This document shows positions 26,553 to 37,599 of a DNA stretch of 64,000 nt, piece by piece. Position numbers and translations under genes: made by a program. A model generated the notes under the pieces. The model saw only the letters and a list, made by a program, of their open reading frames with translations. It ran no database searches and was not told where the DNA came from. This DNA comes from Lentibacillus sediminis (lineage in GTDB: Bacteria > Bacillota > Bacilli > Bacillales > Amphibacillaceae), in assembly GCF_002763455.1 (NCBI RefSeq), contig NZ_NIXK01000006.1, forward strand, positions 1-64,000. The letters run 5' to 3'. Positions within the stretch are counted from its first letter, which is position 1, and every line of letters begins with the position of its first letter.

Positions 26553-28322
26553 TTAGTCATTTTTACGGGCTCGCTGAATATGCAATTCATTCAACTGTCC
26601 GTCTGTTACTTCATTAGGTGCATCTGTTAATAAATCGTTTGCGGAAGCGGTTTTCGGGAAAAGGATCGCATCCCGCAGATTGGATCGCCCTGCCAGCAGC
26701 ATAACGATCCGATCCAGTCCCAATGCGACGCCACCATGCGGCGGAGCGCCGTATTCCAGCGCCTGCATAAGGAAACCGAATTGTTCCTGTGCTTCTTCTT
26801 CCCCGAAGCCAAGAACCTGAAACATCTGCTGTTGCAATTCTTTTTGATGAATTCTTATGGAACCTCCACCCAGTTCGTATCCATTTAGGACAAGATCATA
26901 GGCGTTTGCTCTGACACTGCCTGGATCTTCCAGAATTTTATCGATATCACTTTCCACAGGGGAAGTGAACGGATGATGGGCAGCGAAATAACGACCCAGC
27001 TCCTCATCATACTCGAGTAGTGGCCAGTCAGTAACCCAGAGAAAATTAAATTTCGTATGATCTATCAGATCAAGTTCCGCGCCAAGTTTCAGCCGCAGAG
27101 CGCCTAAACTGTCATAAACAACCGATGATTTATCTGCAGCGAACAGCAAGAGATCTCCGTCGGCTGCTTCTGCACGCTCTTTAATTCCCGTTTTCTCTTC
27201 ATCGGTCAAAAACTTGGCAATCGGTCCTTTCATTTCGCCTTCTTCCAGCTTCAGCCATGCCAGCCCTTTTGCACCATAAATTTTTACATAGTCCGTCAGT
27301 TTATCGATGTCTTTGCGCGAATAATTGGCAGCCTGCCCCTTAACATTCAGCAAATTCACCTGGCCGCCGTTCTCCAGTGCCCCTTCGAATACCTTAAATG
27401 TTGAGTTTGCCAAAACATCTGATACATCTTTCAATTCCAAACCAAACCTGGTGTCCGGCTTATCCGAGCCAAAACGCCGCATTGCCTCATCATAGGACAT
27501 CCGCTCCAGCGGCAGGGAAATATCCATATTTTTTACCTGCTTCATGACGTTCTGCATCATTCGTTCGGTCATTTCCATAATTTCTTCCTCGGAAAGGAAG
27601 GAGGTTTCAATATCAATTTGCGTGAACTCCGGCTGCCGGTCTGCCCGGAGATCCTCGTCCCGGAAACACCGGGCAATCTGGTAGTACTTTTCAAACCCGC
27701 CCATCATGATCAGCTGTTTAAACAACTGCGGCGATTGCGGCAGGGCATAAAATTCACCAGGGTGCACACGGCTTGGTACGAGATAATCACGTGCTCCCTC
27801 CGGTGTGCTTTTTGTCAGCATCGGTGTTTCCATCTCCAGAAACCCTTCTTCATTTAAGAAGCTGCGGATAGTCTGGGTTGTCTGATGGCGGAGTTTAAAT
27901 GTTTGCTGGAGCGGTTTTCTGCGCAGGTCAATATAGCGATATTTCAGCCGCAGGTCTTCCGCCACATCCGTTTCATCCTGAATCAAAAATGGCGGTGTCT
28001 TGGATTTGTTGATCACTTTCAGGAAGCTTGCCATCACCTCGATGGTGCCAGTCTCCATCAATGGATTGATCGTCGATTCATCCCGTTGCACGACTTCACC
28101 TTTAATTTCAACGACATATTCCGAACGGATGGTTTCTGCGATCGCTAGTGCCTCCTTGGAATTATCCGGATTAAACACGACCTGCACGATGCCGGACTTA
28201 TCGCGGAAATCGATAAAGATCAGGCCGCCCAGATCCCGGCGCTTCTGCACCCATCCTTTTAACAGCACGGTTTCTCCGATATTCTCCGGCCGTAACGTTC
28301 CTGCTAATGTGCGTTCATTCAT
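26553..28322 (-). CDS. aspS: Aspartyl-tRNA synthetase
   Basis: This class IIb synthetase charges tRNA-Asp. The 589-residue protein is of the long bacterial type: an N-terminal OB-fold anticodon-binding domain (residues 1-105; [27 protein letters not shown]), a catalytic core with motif 2 ([21 protein letters not shown]), a GAD insertion domain (about 290-410) and motif 3 ([15 protein letters not shown]). Its start overlaps hisS by 8 bp, so both come from the T-box-controlled transcript upstream of hisS. The 6S RNA gene follows. Confidence 0.96.
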   Translation of the reverse strand: MNERTLAGTLRPENIGETVLLKGWVQKRRDLGGLIFIDFRDKSGIVQVVFNPDNSKEALAIAETIRSEYVVEIKGEVVQRDESTINPLMETGTIEVMASFLKVINKSKTPPFLIQDETDVAEDLRLKYRYIDLRRKPLQQTFKLRHQTTQTIRSFLNEEGFLEMETPMLTKSTPEGARDYLVPSRVHPGEFYALPQSPQLFKQLIMMGGFEKYYQIARCFRDEDLRADRQPEFTQIDIETSFLSEEEIMEMTERMMQNVMKQVKNMDISLPLERMSYDEAMRRFGSDKPDTRFGLELKDVSDVLANSTFKVFEGALENGGQVNLLNVKGQAANYSRKDIDKLTDYVKIYGAKGLAWLKLEEGEMKGPIAKFLTDEEKTGIKERAEAADGDLLLFAADKSSVVYDSLGALRLKLGAELDLIDHTKFNFLWVTDWPLLEYDEELGRYFAAHHPFTSPVESDIDKILEDPGSVRANAYDLVLNGYELGGGSIRIHQKELQQQMFQVLGFGEEEAQEQFGFLMQALEYGAPPHGGVALGLDRIVMLLAGRSNLRDAILFPKTASANDLLTDAPNEVTDGQLNELHIQRARKND

Positions 28323-29604
28323 TTTCCAGTCCTCCCAATAGCTTTTCCTGCATGTATGCTTTCAGATCCGACAAAGCAACCTCGGTTTGCTCACCGGATT
28401 GCATGTTTTTGACGCTGATTACGTTGTTTTCCAGTTCATTTTCACCTAAAACAAGCACATATTTCGCTTGATGACGGTCGGCCGCTTTAAACTGTGCCTT
28501 CATTTTCCGGCCGGTGTAATCCTTATCCGCCTGGATTCCTGCTCCCCGCAGCTGATGAATGAGCCGCACTGCTTCCTTCTCTGCCTGCTCACCGACAGCC
28601 ACCAGATAACAATCGAGTTCAGTGCTCAGCGGGATTTCCCTGTTTTCCGCTTCCAGTGCCATCAAAAGACGTTCAAGTCCCATTCCAAAGCCGATTCCTG
28701 CGGTGTCCGGGCCGCCGAGTTCTTCCGCGAGGCCATTATATCTGCCGCCTCCTGCCAATGTCGTGATCGCGCCGAATCCTTCCGCCTCACTCATAATCTC
28801 AAATGCCGTGTGGTTGTAATAGTCCAGGCCGCGCACCAGGTTTTTATCCACCACGTATTCAATTTCCATCAGATCGAGGTACTCCTTGACCTGACTAAAA
28901 TAATTCTGGGACTCTTCGTTTAAATAGTCCAGAATCGACGGTGCTGTCTGCATCGCGGGGTGGTTCCGGTCTTTTTTGCAATCAAGGATCCTGAGTGGGT
29001 TCTGTGTAAGCCGCACCTGGCAGTCCTCGCACAACTCATCTTTATGAGGGGTGAAATGATCAACCAGCGCCTGCCGGTGATTTTCCCTGCTCTCTTTATC
29101 ACCGAGGGAGTTGATCACCAGTTTCAGAGACGTAAGGCCCAGCTCTTTGTAAACGGTCATGGCCAAGTCGATTACCTCTGCATCCACCGCCGGGTCCGCG
29201 CTGCCAAGCACCTCGACGCCAAACTGATTAAGCTGCCGCATTCGTCCCTTTTGCGGCCGTTCATAGCGGAACATTTGCGCAAAATAATACAGTTTTACCG
29301 GCTGACTTGCCAGGCCGAATAGTTTATTCTCGACAAATGCGCGCACTACTGGAGCAGTCCCCTCCGGCCGCAATGTCAGGCTTCTTCCGCCTCTGTCATT
29401 AAATGTGTACATTTCCTTTTGCACAATATCTGTGGAATCACCTACTCCGCGCTGAAAAACCTCCGTGTGTTCAAACAGCGGTGTGCGGATTTCCGTAAAG
29501 TGATACCTGTCGCAAATCTCTTTTATCTTCTGTTCCACATACTGCCATTTTGCCGCTTCTTCCGGCAGAATATCTACCGTTCCTCTTGGTGCTTTCATGT
29601 TCAT
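28315..29604 (-). CDS. hisS: Histidyl-tRNA synthetase
   Basis: This 429-residue class II synthetase for histidine has motif 1 in [20 protein letters not shown] to [15 protein letters not shown], motif 2 [26 protein letters not shown], the histidine-specific [14 protein letters not shown] and motif 3 [15 protein letters not shown], with the anticodon-binding domain from about residue 325. GGGGGT lies upstream of the ATG; a second ATG two codons on is also possible. It is cotranscribed with aspS from a T-box leader. Confidence 0.96.
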   Translation of the reverse strand: MNMKAPRGTVDILPEEAAKWQYVEQKIKEICDRYHFTEIRTPLFEHTEVFQRGVGDSTDIVQKEMYTFNDRGGRSLTLRPEGTAPVVRAFVENKLFGLASQPVKLYYFAQMFRYERPQKGRMRQLNQFGVEVLGSADPAVDAEVIDLAMTVYKELGLTSLKLVINSLGDKESRENHRQALVDHFTPHKDELCEDCQVRLTQNPLRILDCKKDRNHPAMQTAPSILDYLNEESQNYFSQVKEYLDLMEIEYVVDKNLVRGLDYYNHTAFEIMSEAEGFGAITTLAGGGRYNGLAEELGGPDTAGIGFGMGLERLLMALEAENREIPLSTELDCYLVAVGEQAEKEAVRLIHQLRGAGIQADKDYTGRKMKAQFKAADRHQAKYVLVLGENELENNVISVKNMQSGEQTEVALSDLKAYMQEKLLGGLENE

Positions 29605-29714
29605 ATTGATTACCCCCTGCTCTTCACTGGTTGAATTCTGTGATTCCCGTTTTGGAATTCGCGGCTTTTCGTCCGCTTATCGTCAAGCTTTTATGGAGAA
29701 AACCTGATCTGCAT

Positions 29715-30021
29715 ATAAAAAACTCCCGTCCCTTGTAAAAAAGGGACGGGAGTTTACCCGCGTTGCCACCCTGGTTGATGCGTTTTTTGCGCATCCGCTC
29801 TTCACAGTTAACGCCTGCAAAACGGCTGTACCTACTGTTAATTCGATACAGCACCTCAGGAATGTCTTTCATCGGTCCAGGCGGTGGAAATGGTTGCAGC
29901 CCATGCCATTTCCTCTCTGTACTGCCGGTTATCCAACTACTCTTTCCTTCTCCGGTTTATTTCATTTAATTTGTTGCGTCATGGTTCGTCTTAAATTCGT
30001 TCAGTTTCGTCACTTGAATGA
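29715..30021 (-). promoter_or_regulatory. T-box riboswitch of hisS-aspS
   Basis: On the minus strand the core CCAGGGTGGCAACGCGG (29774-29758) is followed by a very stable terminator (29755-29716; ACTCCCGTCCC/GGGACGGGAGT and a T run). The whole leader is about 305 nt. The sensed tRNA should be tRNA-His from the position of hisS; the specifier triplet was not assigned. Confidence 0.92.
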
Positions 30022-30026
30022 CTATT

Positions 30027-30055
30027 ATATTAAGCTTTCCGCCAATCGTTGTCAA
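30027..30055 (-). promoter_or_regulatory. Sigma-A promoter of the hisS T-box transcript
   Basis: TTGACA (30055-30050) and TAATAT (30032-30027) are spaced by 17 bp on the minus strand. The TGA stop codon of the upstream small gene is embedded in TTGACA, the same arrangement as at alaS. Confidence 0.85.
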
Positions 30056-30225
30056 GCACGATCTATTTTTTTCTTCAGCATTTTCACTTCACCGAGACTG
30101 ATGCCGAGTTCTTCGGCGATTTCCATATGGCTAGCTTGACCATCCAGTTCCATAAACCGGTGAAAATCCACGCCATCAGCATCCATGGTCTGAAAACTTC
30201 TCCACTGCTTTTCAGGTGTCCGCAT
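30052..30225 (-). CDS. Small HTH-like protein (YrzK-like)
   Basis: This 57-residue gene begins MRTPEKQWRSFQTMDADGVD and ends EIAEELGISLGEVKMLKKKIDRA; the second half reads as a helix-turn-helix of the sigma-region-4 type. AAAGGAGG stands 9 bp before the ATG. B. subtilis has a small gene, yrzK, between hisS and the amidase gene yrvJ; this is probably the counterpart, though the name is from memory of the locus. Function is unknown. Its stop codon lies inside the -35 element of the hisS promoter. Confidence 0.78.
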   Translation of the reverse strand: MRTPEKQWRSFQTMDADGVDFHRFMELDGQASHMEIAEELGISLGEVKMLKKKIDRA

Positions 30226-30314
30226 CTTTTATGGCCTCCTTTATCTGGGATTAGCTTTGCCTAATTCCACCATTTTTATTATACTGGTAAGGCGATAGTC
30301 GTTAGATGGAAATG

Positions 30315-30605
30315 CGACACTACCCGCCGCTCCGGAAATACCCCTCGCACCTGCTGAGCGCTGGTGAGCCTCCTCGCGCTGACGCGCTGCGGGGTCTCAC
30401 CTATGCTTACCATCCCGCAGGAGTCTCGGGGTATTTCCTCCGCTAGTGGTGTGCTTTGTTACTTAATACTTGGTAATTTAAAACAACATCTACTTTTGGT
30501 GGTTGGCTTCCGCTGCGGGCAGCCGCGCACCTTAGGACACGGTTTCAGTCTCCTCGCTGAAAACTGCTGCTTGTAGGAAGCGGTTGCCCTTCGCTCCAAT
30601 TAACA
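30315..30605 (-). repeat. Repeat family 2, copy R2 (module A with degenerate module B)
   Basis: Module A is intact: GGAAATACCCC (30334-30344) pairs with GGGGTATTTCC (30428-30438), and GGTGAG/CTCACC pair inside. The adjoining region 30500-30600 keeps only parts of module B (CTTCCGCTGCGGGCAGCCG, CGGTTTCAG, CTCCTCG) and has lost the complementary right arm. Confidence 0.8.
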
Positions 30606-30634
30606 ATGTAGGCTTCTATTAATTGATTTTAAAA

Positions 30635-30790
30635 AACAACACCACCAGCGAAGGAAATACATGGAGACTCCTGCGGGAAGAAAAGCCTAGGTGAGACACC
30701 GAAGTGCGATAGCACAAGGGGGCTCACCAGCTTCCCGCGGAAAGCGGAATGTATTTCCGTAGCGGCAGGAGTTATGTCACAGTTTTTAAT
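30635..30790 (+). repeat. Repeat family 2, copy R3 (module A alone)
   Basis: This is a solo module A in opposite orientation to R2. The arms read GGAAATACAT (30653-30662) and ATGTATTTCC (30749-30758), still perfectly complementary although the last three bases differ from other copies. The border sequence CTGTGACATAA-like is seen at 30770-30785 (reverse strand). It lies 65 bp upstream of the amidase gene. Confidence 0.82.
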
Positions 30791-30857
30791 TTTTTGTGAT
30801 AATACAACATGGAACACCTAAAAATACGAACAGGAATTACATAGGGGAGGAACTTCT

Positions 30858-31889
30858 TTGCAATTAATCAGAACAGGACTGGGACTCTTTATTGCTGTAG
30901 TGCTAATGATTATGTTTGCTGCACCTGCACATGCAAATGAAGCGGTTATCAACGAAGATAACTTGAATATCCGCAGCGGTCCGGGCACCGAATATCAGCA
31001 AATTGGACAAGCCAGTTCGAATGAGGTTTATCCGATTGTCCAGCAAGAGGGCGATTGGGTGGAAATTCAGCTGGCAGAAGGTACAGGTTGGGTCACAACT
31101 GAATTTATTACAATTGAAACAGTACGAGAAGAAATCAGCGAAAAAACGGTTACCATCCCCGAGAACAACACGCATTTGCGCAGCGAACCCTCCACTGATG
31201 GGGAAATTATTCATTTCGCTGAAAAAGGGGAGAGCTATCAGGTCACTGCTGAAATCGGCGACTGGTATGAAGTAACCAAAGACGAGGTGACTGGATATGT
31301 GCTGAAAGAGCTGGTCGAAGAAGACGCCCGCTCTACAACGTCTGGTTTTTCCAATAAGACAATTGTAATTGATGCAGGGCATGGCGGACACGATGTAGGG
31401 GCAATTGGCGCCACTGGGGTGTATGAAAAGGATATCGCCTACTTAACAGCAATGGCACTGGAGCAGGAGCTGACCATGCTGGGAGCGGAAGTGCTTTTGA
31501 CTCGGCCAATGGATGAATATGTTTCACTTACGGCACGTTCCAGCTATGCCAACACAATGGGCACCGACGCCTTTATCAGCATCCATTACAACAGCACACC
31601 AAATCTGCCGCAGGTGAACGGGGTGGAAACTTTTTATTACCATGATCAAGACCAGCCCCTCGCTGAGCAGATTCATACCGAGATCATTAAGGAAACCGAT
31701 GCGGATAACCGCGGGGTCAGTCATGGAGACTACCTGGTCATCAGACAGTCTTTTAAACCCTCTGCCCTCTTAGAACTTGGATTCATTTCCAATCCGGAGG
31801 CAGAAGAACTCCTGCAGAATAGCGCCTATCAGAAGCGTCTCGTTAAAGGGATCGTCCATGGACTTGGAAAATATTTTGCAGAACAATGA
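30858..31889 (+). CDS. N-acetylmuramoyl-L-alanine amidase with SH3b domains (YrvJ-like)
   Basis: This secreted peptidoglycan hydrolase has 343 residues. It has a signal peptide (about residues 1-26, cleaved after AHA), two SH3b domains (about 28-90 and 95-155; NLNIRSGPGTEYQQIG, HLRSEPSTDGEII) and a C-terminal Amidase_3 catalytic domain (from about 170) with the zinc ligands in VIDAGHGGHDVGA, the EKD glutamate and SIHYNS, and the catalytic glutamate in LLELGFISN. It starts at a TTG behind AGGGGAGG. B. subtilis yrvJ lies at the same place. Its stop codon is part of a 48-bp palindrome shared with dtd. Confidence 0.9.
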   Translation: MQLIRTGLGLFIAVVLMIMFAAPAHANEAVINEDNLNIRSGPGTEYQQIGQASSNEVYPIVQQEGDWVEIQLAEGTGWVTTEFITIETVREEISEKTVTIPENNTHLRSEPSTDGEIIHFAEKGESYQVTAEIGDWYEVTKDEVTGYVLKELVEEDARSTTSGFSNKTIVIDAGHGGHDVGAIGATGVYEKDIAYLTAMALEQELTMLGAEVLLTRPMDEYVSLTARSSYANTMGTDAFISIHYNSTPNLPQVNGVETFYYHDQDQPLAEQIHTEIIKETDADNRGVSHGDYLVIRQSFKPSALLELGFISNPEAEELLQNSAYQKRLVKGIVHGLGKYFAEQ

Positions 31890-31929
31890 AACCGGAGAGC
31901 TCACATGTGAGCTCTCCGGTTTCATTGTT
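31882..31929. terminator. Perfect 48-bp palindromic bidirectional terminator
   Basis: The two halves AACAATGAAACCGGAGAGCT-CACA and TGTG-AGCTCTCCGGTTTCATTGTT are exact reverse complements centred at 31905/31906. The sequence contains the last codons and TGA of the amidase gene on one strand and of dtd on the other. T-rich ends follow in both directions only modestly. Confidence 0.8.
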
Positions 31930-32365
31930 TACTGTCAATAATTAAGGTGACCGGCCCTCTGTTGGTCAGCCGGACATCCATCATTTCTCCAAATACCCCT
32001 GTCTCTACGGCAATTTTTTCCTCCCTGATGAGCTGATTAAAATGCTCGTACAGGTTGTTTGCCTGATCGGGCCTCGCCGCTTTTATGAAACTCGGCCTTC
32101 TTCCCTTTTGGGTGTCGCCATATAAGGTGAACTGGGAAACCGACAGAACGTCCCCGCCAACATCTTTCAGCGAAAGGTTCATTTTGCCTGCTTCATCTTC
32201 AAATATGCGCAGATTCACGATTTTATTTACCAAATAAGCGGCATCTTCTTCTGTATCCTCATGGGTCACGCCAAGGAGGACGACCAGCCCATTCTCAATT
32301 GCACCAGTCGTCTCACCGTTGACACTGACACTGGCATCCACTGCGCGCTGAATGACTGCTCTCAT
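31922..32365 (-). CDS. dtd: D-aminoacyl-tRNA deacylase
   Basis: Dtd removes D-amino acids (and glycine from tRNA-Ala) from tRNA. The 147-residue protein has the two active-site signatures [17 protein letters not shown] near residue 77 and the Gly-cisPro motif in [12 protein letters not shown] near the C-terminus. It follows relA by 14 bp, as in B. subtilis, and ends within the bidirectional palindrome. Confidence 0.95.
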   Translation of the reverse strand: MRAVIQRAVDASVSVNGETTGAIENGLVVLLGVTHEDTEEDAAYLVNKIVNLRIFEDEAGKMNLSLKDVGGDVLSVSQFTLYGDTQKGRRPSFIKAARPDQANNLYEHFNQLIREEKIAVETGVFGEMMDVRLTNRGPVTLIIDSKQ

Positions 32366-32379
32366 GGTAGTTAGCTCCT

Positions 32380-34581
32380 TTACTGCACGGTTCTTGTTAC
32401 GGTATATACTTCTTTAATCTGCTTAATTCGTTCCACGATTTTCCGCAGATGTCCGGTATTGTGAATCAGAATTGTTATCTGGATCACCGCCATCTTGTTT
32501 CGGTCAGACCGCCCGTTTACATGGGTGATGTTTGTCTTGGTTTCATTGATGGCCTGCAGTACGTCATTGACAAGTCCTCTGCGGTCATAGCCGGTAATTT
32601 CCAGATCCACATGATAGTTTTTCTGCGAGGAACGGTCTTTTTCCCATTCCACATGAAGAAAACGCTGCTGTGCCTCATCTGTCTGCACATTCGGACAGTC
32701 TGCCCGGTGCACCGTAACTCCCCGGCCTTTTGTAATATAGCCGACAATCCGGTCCCCTGGCACAGGGTTGCAGCATTTCGCCAGACGCACCAATAAGTTG
32801 TCCACACCGGCCACTTGAACACCGGCGCCCCCTTTTGGTGTTTTTTTACCTTTGAAGTCTGTATTAACATCCTCAATTGTCTGTTCCAGATCCCGCTCTT
32901 TTTTCTGGGTCTGGCGGATTTTATCGGTCAGCCGGGTGGCAATAATCGCTGCGGTGATGCCCTGATAGCCGACCGCCGCGTACATGTCGTCTTCATTGGA
33001 AAAATTGAATTTCTCTTGGACACGCTGCAGATTCTCCTGTGTCAGGACTTCTTTCGGCGTCAGGCCCAGCTCGCGAATCTCCCGGTCTACTGCCTCTTTC
33101 CCTTTGTGAATGTTTTCTTCTCTCAGCTGTTTTTTGAAAAACTGGCGAATTTTGTTCTTGGCCTGGGTCGTCTGGGTAATCTTCAGCCAGTCCTGTGACG
33201 GCCCATAGGAATGCTTGGATGTCATCACATCAACAATATCACCGTTTTTCAGCTTGTAATCCAGCGGCTCCATCTTACCATTCACCTTGGCTCCGATGGT
33301 TTTATTGCCGATTTCTGTATGAATTTTATACGCGAAATCCAGCGGTACCGAGCCAGAAGGCAGTTCAATGACATCCCCTTTAGGTGTGAACACGTAGACC
33401 ATGTCGGAAAACAGATCCACCTTCAGTGATTCCATAAACTCTTCGGCATCATAGGATTCTGTCTGCCATTCCAGAATTTCCCGGAACCAGGTCAGTTTCT
33501 CCTCAAATGACTTCCGGCCCTTACTCAGCTGCCGCCCTTCTTTATACGCCCAATGTGCTGCGATCCCATACTCGGCAATTTCATGCATTTCTTTGGTGCG
33601 GATCTGCACCTCCAATGGATCGCCTTTTGGCCCGATAACCGTGGTATGCAGGGACTGGTACAGGTTTTGCTTCGGCATGGCGATGTAATCCTTAAAACGT
33701 CCAGGCATCGGCTTCCAGCTTGTATGGATAATTCCAAGCACCGCATAGCAGTCTTTAATGCTGTTGACCATGATCCTTACTGCCAGAAGGTCATATATCT
33801 CGTTAAATTGCTTGTTTTGCTTGGCCATTTTCTGATAAATGCTGTACAAGTGCTTTGGCCGTCCTGACATTTCTGCTTCAATATTAACCTCTTTCAGCTG
33901 TGAGCGGACTTCCTGCATCACTTCATCAATATAGGATTCGCGTTCTTCGCGTTTTTGCTTCATCAATTGGACAATCCGGTAATATTGCTGCGGGTTCATA
34001 TATCTTAATGCGGTATCCTCGAGTTCCCATTTGATGGTGGAAATTCCCAGCCTGTGCGCAAGCGGTGCAAAAATTTCCAGCGTCTCGTTGGAAATACGCC
34101 GCTGTTTTTCCGGACTGAGGTGTTTCAATGTACGCATATTATGCAGACGGTCGGCAAGCTTGATTAAAATTACCCGGATATCTTTTGCCATGGCGACAAA
34201 CATTTTCCGGTGGTTTTCCGCCTGCTGTCGTTCTTTGGATTTATATTTTATTTTCCCGAGCTTGGTGACCCCGTCGACGAGCATAGCAACTTCATGATTA
34301 AAAGCCTCTTCCAATTGCTCGAAGGTCACATCGGTATCTTCAATTACATCATGCAGCAGCCCGCCGGCAATGGTTTCCGAATCCATTCCCAAATCGACCA
34401 GAATACCGGCCACCTGAACAGGATGGATAATATAGGGCTCGCCGGATTTACGATATTGCTCCTTATGTGCTTCTTCTGCATACTCGTATGCCCTGCGAAT
34501 AAAAGCGACCTCATTATCCGTCAAAAACTGGCCGACTCTGCTTAGAATATCTTCAATTGTCAACAAATCATCTTTTGCCAT
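32380..34581 (-). CDS. relA: Bifunctional (p)ppGpp synthetase/hydrolase Rel
   Basis: This 733-residue long RSH enzyme makes and degrades the stringent-response alarmone. The HD hydrolase domain (residues 30-180) has H77-D78 in [11 protein letters not shown], so hydrolysis should be active. The synthetase domain (about 230-350) shows [22 protein letters not shown] and [17 protein letters not shown]. The TGS (about 390-450), conserved cysteine (KCCNPVPGD) and ACT (about 660-730) domains follow. It is encoded between apt and dtd, as in B. subtilis. A candidate promoter lies directly upstream. Confidence 0.96.
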   Translation of the reverse strand: MAKDDLLTIEDILSRVGQFLTDNEVAFIRRAYEYAEEAHKEQYRKSGEPYIIHPVQVAGILVDLGMDSETIAGGLLHDVIEDTDVTFEQLEEAFNHEVAMLVDGVTKLGKIKYKSKERQQAENHRKMFVAMAKDIRVILIKLADRLHNMRTLKHLSPEKQRRISNETLEIFAPLAHRLGISTIKWELEDTALRYMNPQQYYRIVQLMKQKREERESYIDEVMQEVRSQLKEVNIEAEMSGRPKHLYSIYQKMAKQNKQFNEIYDLLAVRIMVNSIKDCYAVLGIIHTSWKPMPGRFKDYIAMPKQNLYQSLHTTVIGPKGDPLEVQIRTKEMHEIAEYGIAAHWAYKEGRQLSKGRKSFEEKLTWFREILEWQTESYDAEEFMESLKVDLFSDMVYVFTPKGDVIELPSGSVPLDFAYKIHTEIGNKTIGAKVNGKMEPLDYKLKNGDIVDVMTSKHSYGPSQDWLKITQTTQAKNKIRQFFKKQLREENIHKGKEAVDREIRELGLTPKEVLTQENLQRVQEKFNFSNEDDMYAAVGYQGITAAIIATRLTDKIRQTQKKERDLEQTIEDVNTDFKGKKTPKGGAGVQVAGVDNLLVRLAKCCNPVPGDRIVGYITKGRGVTVHRADCPNVQTDEAQQRFLHVEWEKDRSSQKNYHVDLEITGYDRRGLVNDVLQAINETKTNITHVNGRSDRNKMAVIQITILIHNTGHLRKIVERIKQIKEVYTVTRTVQ

Positions 34582-34630
34582 GTAATCACCTTTACCCGCT
34601 GTTTAAATATCGCATGATCCTGCATGTCTC

Positions 34631-34662
34631 ATCTTATCAGAAATTTCACGATAACTGTAGAA
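34631..34662 (-). promoter_or_regulatory. Candidate promoter of relA-dtd
   Basis: An extended -10, TGATAAGAT, at 34639-34631 on the minus strand is followed about 50 bp later by the relA start. The -35 match is poor, which extended -10 promoters tolerate. Confidence 0.4.
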
Positions 34663-34687
34663 GAAACCCTTGCATTCATATAAGAAC

Positions 34688-34723
34688 AGGCCTGACGATA
34701 TTGCTTCCCATCATCAGACCTTC
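34688..34723 (-). terminator. Possible terminator downstream of apt
   Basis: AGGTCTGATGAT and ATCGTCAGGCCT form a stem of about 12 bp with one or two wobble pairs, around a 10-nt loop. The following T tract is weak (TGTTCTTAT). Confidence 0.5.
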
Positions 34724-34734
34724 CCTCAATTCGT

Positions 34735-35247
34735 TTAATAGCTCATCAGTGTCATCACGTCATAGCCATCAAGTTTGTCCAAACCATTCAGATAGCTCAG
34801 TTCAATAAGAAAGGCACAGCCTGCAACCACGCCGCCGAGTTCTTCTACCAGGTTGATGGTCGCCTCAATAGTGCCGCCGGTTGCCAGCAGGTCATCCGTA
34901 ATCAGCACACGCTGCCCCGGCTTAATCGCATCTTTATGAATGGTTAATACGTTTTTTCCGTATTCCAGTCCATACTCTGTTTTAATTACTTCACGTGGCA
35001 GCTTGCCTTCCTTGCGAACCGGGGCGAATCCGACCTCCAATGCATAGGAAACCGGGCAGCCGATAATAAAACCCCGCGCCTCCGGACCAACGACGATATC
35101 AATTTGCTTCTCTTTGGCAAATTCGACGATATCATCCACCGCCGATTTAAATGCTTTACCATTATCCATTAAGGGGGTAATATCTTTAAACCGGATGCCC
35201 TCTTTTGGCCAATCCTGTACAATTTTAACATACTGTTTATAATCCAT
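34735..35247 (-). CDS. apt: Adenine phosphoribosyltransferase
   Basis: Apt salvages adenine with PRPP to AMP. The 170-residue protein begins [27 protein letters not shown] and carries the PRPP loop [18 protein letters not shown] near residue 120 and the base-binding [10 protein letters not shown]. The frame opens at 35295, but AAGGAGGAAGC precedes the ATG at 35247, which matches the family length. The start overlaps the end of recJ by 11 bp. Confidence 0.95.
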   Translation of the reverse strand: MDYKQYVKIVQDWPKEGIRFKDITPLMDNGKAFKSAVDDIVEFAKEKQIDIVVGPEARGFIIGCPVSYALEVGFAPVRKEGKLPREVIKTEYGLEYGKNVLTIHKDAIKPGQRVLITDDLLATGGTIEATINLVEELGGVVAGCAFLIELSYLNGLDKLDGYDVMTLMSY

Positions 35248-37543
35248 AGCTTGCTTCCTCCTTGGGACGCGGCAAATGGTCCATACATGCCGCAAACCAC
35301 TGCTTTAGTTCCTCGTAATTTGAGTAGTATAATGTCTTCTCTATCTCCGCCCTGGCGATCCGCTCCTGATAAACAACCGCGTCTGCCAGATCTTTTTTCA
35401 ACGGTTTCGCGATATTTTCAATGACTCCATTATCTATTTTAACAAAACCAAGTTCAAAAAACACTTTTGCCATGAATACGATTCGCTCTTTATCCCAGCC
35501 TTTTGTCTGCATGATCCAGGGCAGTGCTGACTTTAAGTCCAGCTGTCTTTTCTTTGCAACAAGCGCATAAAACCATTTGAAATCCGCGCGTGTAGGAAAG
35601 GCCTTTAAATAAACACTGTCCTCCACATAATAGCAGGCATGGATATTTACGGGTTTGGCTGCTTGAATAATCCTTATTAGGTCGCCTGGATTTTCCGGCA
35701 GTTCCAAAATATACAGGCTGTCTGTTTCGCTGATTTCGTTGACGTCTGTTTCATATGTAACAGAAACAGCGTCCGGCAGACGATTCGCCTCTATTCCGAC
35801 AGTCAGGCTGCGCTGGCTGCTATCCACTGGAACGGTTGCATTCTTTTTCCCCCTGTGGTCAAACAGCTGCCACTCGTCAATTTTCAAATCCTGGATGAGC
35901 AGCTGAGCTTTTCGTATGCCATTCCATTCATTAATCCCCAGCTCACCCGCCAGAGTGACTGGGGTTTTTGGGGAAAGGAAGGGGAGCGATTCTCCCATGC
36001 CAAAGCCAATCCCGTCCAGCGCCGCATCTTGCTCCCTGAAGTGGAGCTTGAGGTGATTCTTTTTGCTACCGATTTGTCTTGCCTCATGTGGCACAGCTTT
36101 CACTTCAAATATAGGCTTCGGGTTATTCATCCCAAATGGTGCCAACAGACCAATTTCTTTGATGAGCTGTTCATTAATTTCAGCGACGGTGATGCTTTTG
36201 CTGATGGCAATTTCCTGTTTGAAATCATCTTCGGTTAATTCCTCAAAAATCATCCGGTTCAATTCCTGCTGCAGCCTATTCAGGTTTTCAGCCGGAAAAG
36301 TCATGCCGGCAGCCTGGGAATGCCCGCCGAAATGCGTAAAAGCATCACGGATTTTCATGCAGTTTTTAAAAAGATCAAACGCGGGTATGCTGCGGGCCGA
36401 GCCTTTCATTTCTCCGGATTCTCTTTTGGCAAGCACGATCGCCGGACGATCGTATTTTCTGACAAGCTTGGAGGCAACAATGCCCAGCACCCCTTCATTC
36501 CAGCCCTCTTTTGCCACGATAATGACACCCTGTTCCTCCGGGTTTTCCATCATCGTTTCTGCTTCTTTGACAATTTGGCTAACGATCTGCTGGCGCTGAA
36601 TGTTCAGCTGCTGCACCTCTTGGGCCATCTCTTCCGCTTGCGTCTCATCTTCGGTCAAAAGCAACTGAACGGCAAGACTCGCATCCTGCAACCTTCCTAC
36701 CGCATTGAGCCGTGGTCCGATCAGAAAGCCGACATCTTCCTCGGTAACGGTTCCACCAATATTGCAAAGCTTTTTCAACGCATTAATTCCTGGATTTTGA
36801 GAAGTGGTTAATCCACGAAGTCCATGATATGCCAGGATGCGGTTTTCTCCGACAAGCGGCACCAAGTCAGCAATGGTACCGATCGCGGTAAACGGAAGCA
36901 GATGTTCAGGGAAATCACCCAGCAAATACTGCGAGAATTTAAGGGCGACCCCTACCCCGGCAAGCTCCTGAAACATATAATCCGGGGAGCATTTTGGGTG
37001 GATGATCGCATAAGCATCCGGCAGCTCTTCCTGCACTTCATGGTGGTCGGTTATGATTAAATCAATGCCAAGCTCTCTGGCATATACCGCTTCTTCGATG
37101 GCAGCAATACCGGTGTCCACCGTAATAATTAAATGAAATTCCTCATCATATGCCTGCTTAAATGCCGCTTTATTCGGGCCATAGCCTTCGGTGAAACGGT
37201 TGGGGATATAATAATTACACTTTGCCCCGAGTTCCTTCAGGGTTTTGAAAAGCAAGACCGTCGAGGTGACGCCATCTGCATCATAATCTCCAAAAATAAG
37301 AATTTTTTCCTGCCGGGCAATCGCTTGATGAACTCTACGTCCAGCTTTATCAATCGAATCAAGTGTTGCCGGATTATGTAAATCAGCCAGATCAGGGGAA
37401 AGAAATTTGGCCGCAGCCTCGGCTGTATTAATTCCACGCTGCAGCAAAAGTGACTGCACTACCTGGGACTGGCCGATCGTCTTGTCCATCCATAGGTCTT
37501 TCTCCATGTCGGTATATTTCCAATTTGCCTTACTCTGTAACAT
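35237..37543 (-). CDS. recJ: Single-stranded-DNA-specific exonuclease RecJ
   Basis: RecJ is a 5'-3' ssDNA exonuclease in recombination and mismatch repair. The protein of about 768 residues has the DHH core ([11 protein letters not shown] near residue 86, [29 protein letters not shown]), DHHA1 ([12 protein letters not shown]) and an OB domain, with a C-terminal extension typical of Firmicute RecJ. The frame reaches a TTG at 37561, but GGGGTG stands before the ATG at 37543 ([10 protein letters not shown]). The last codons overlap apt. Confidence 0.94.
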   Translation of the reverse strand: MLQSKANWKYTDMEKDLWMDKTIGQSQVVQSLLLQRGINTAEAAAKFLSPDLADLHNPATLDSIDKAGRRVHQAIARQEKILIFGDYDADGVTSTVLLFKTLKELGAKCNYYIPNRFTEGYGPNKAAFKQAYDEEFHLIITVDTGIAAIEEAVYARELGIDLIITDHHEVQEELPDAYAIIHPKCSPDYMFQELAGVGVALKFSQYLLGDFPEHLLPFTAIGTIADLVPLVGENRILAYHGLRGLTTSQNPGINALKKLCNIGGTVTEEDVGFLIGPRLNAVGRLQDASLAVQLLLTEDETQAEEMAQEVQQLNIQRQQIVSQIVKEAETMMENPEEQGVIIVAKEGWNEGVLGIVASKLVRKYDRPAIVLAKRESGEMKGSARSIPAFDLFKNCMKIRDAFTHFGGHSQAAGMTFPAENLNRLQQELNRMIFEELTEDDFKQEIAISKSITVAEINEQLIKEIGLLAPFGMNNPKPIFEVKAVPHEARQIGSKKNHLKLHFREQDAALDGIGFGMGESLPFLSPKTPVTLAGELGINEWNGIRKAQLLIQDLKIDEWQLFDHRGKKNATVPVDSSQRSLTVGIEANRLPDAVSVTYETDVNEISETDSLYILELPENPGDLIRIIQAAKPVNIHACYYVEDSVYLKAFPTRADFKWFYALVAKKRQLDLKSALPWIMQTKGWDKERIVFMAKVFFELGFVKIDNGVIENIAKPLKKDLADAVVYQERIARAEIEKTLYYSNYEELKQWFAACMDHLPRPKEEASYGL

Positions 37544-37599
37544 TATTTCACCCCTGACCAACCTATTATACTAGAGTCGGCCAGGGGTAGCAATCCCAA

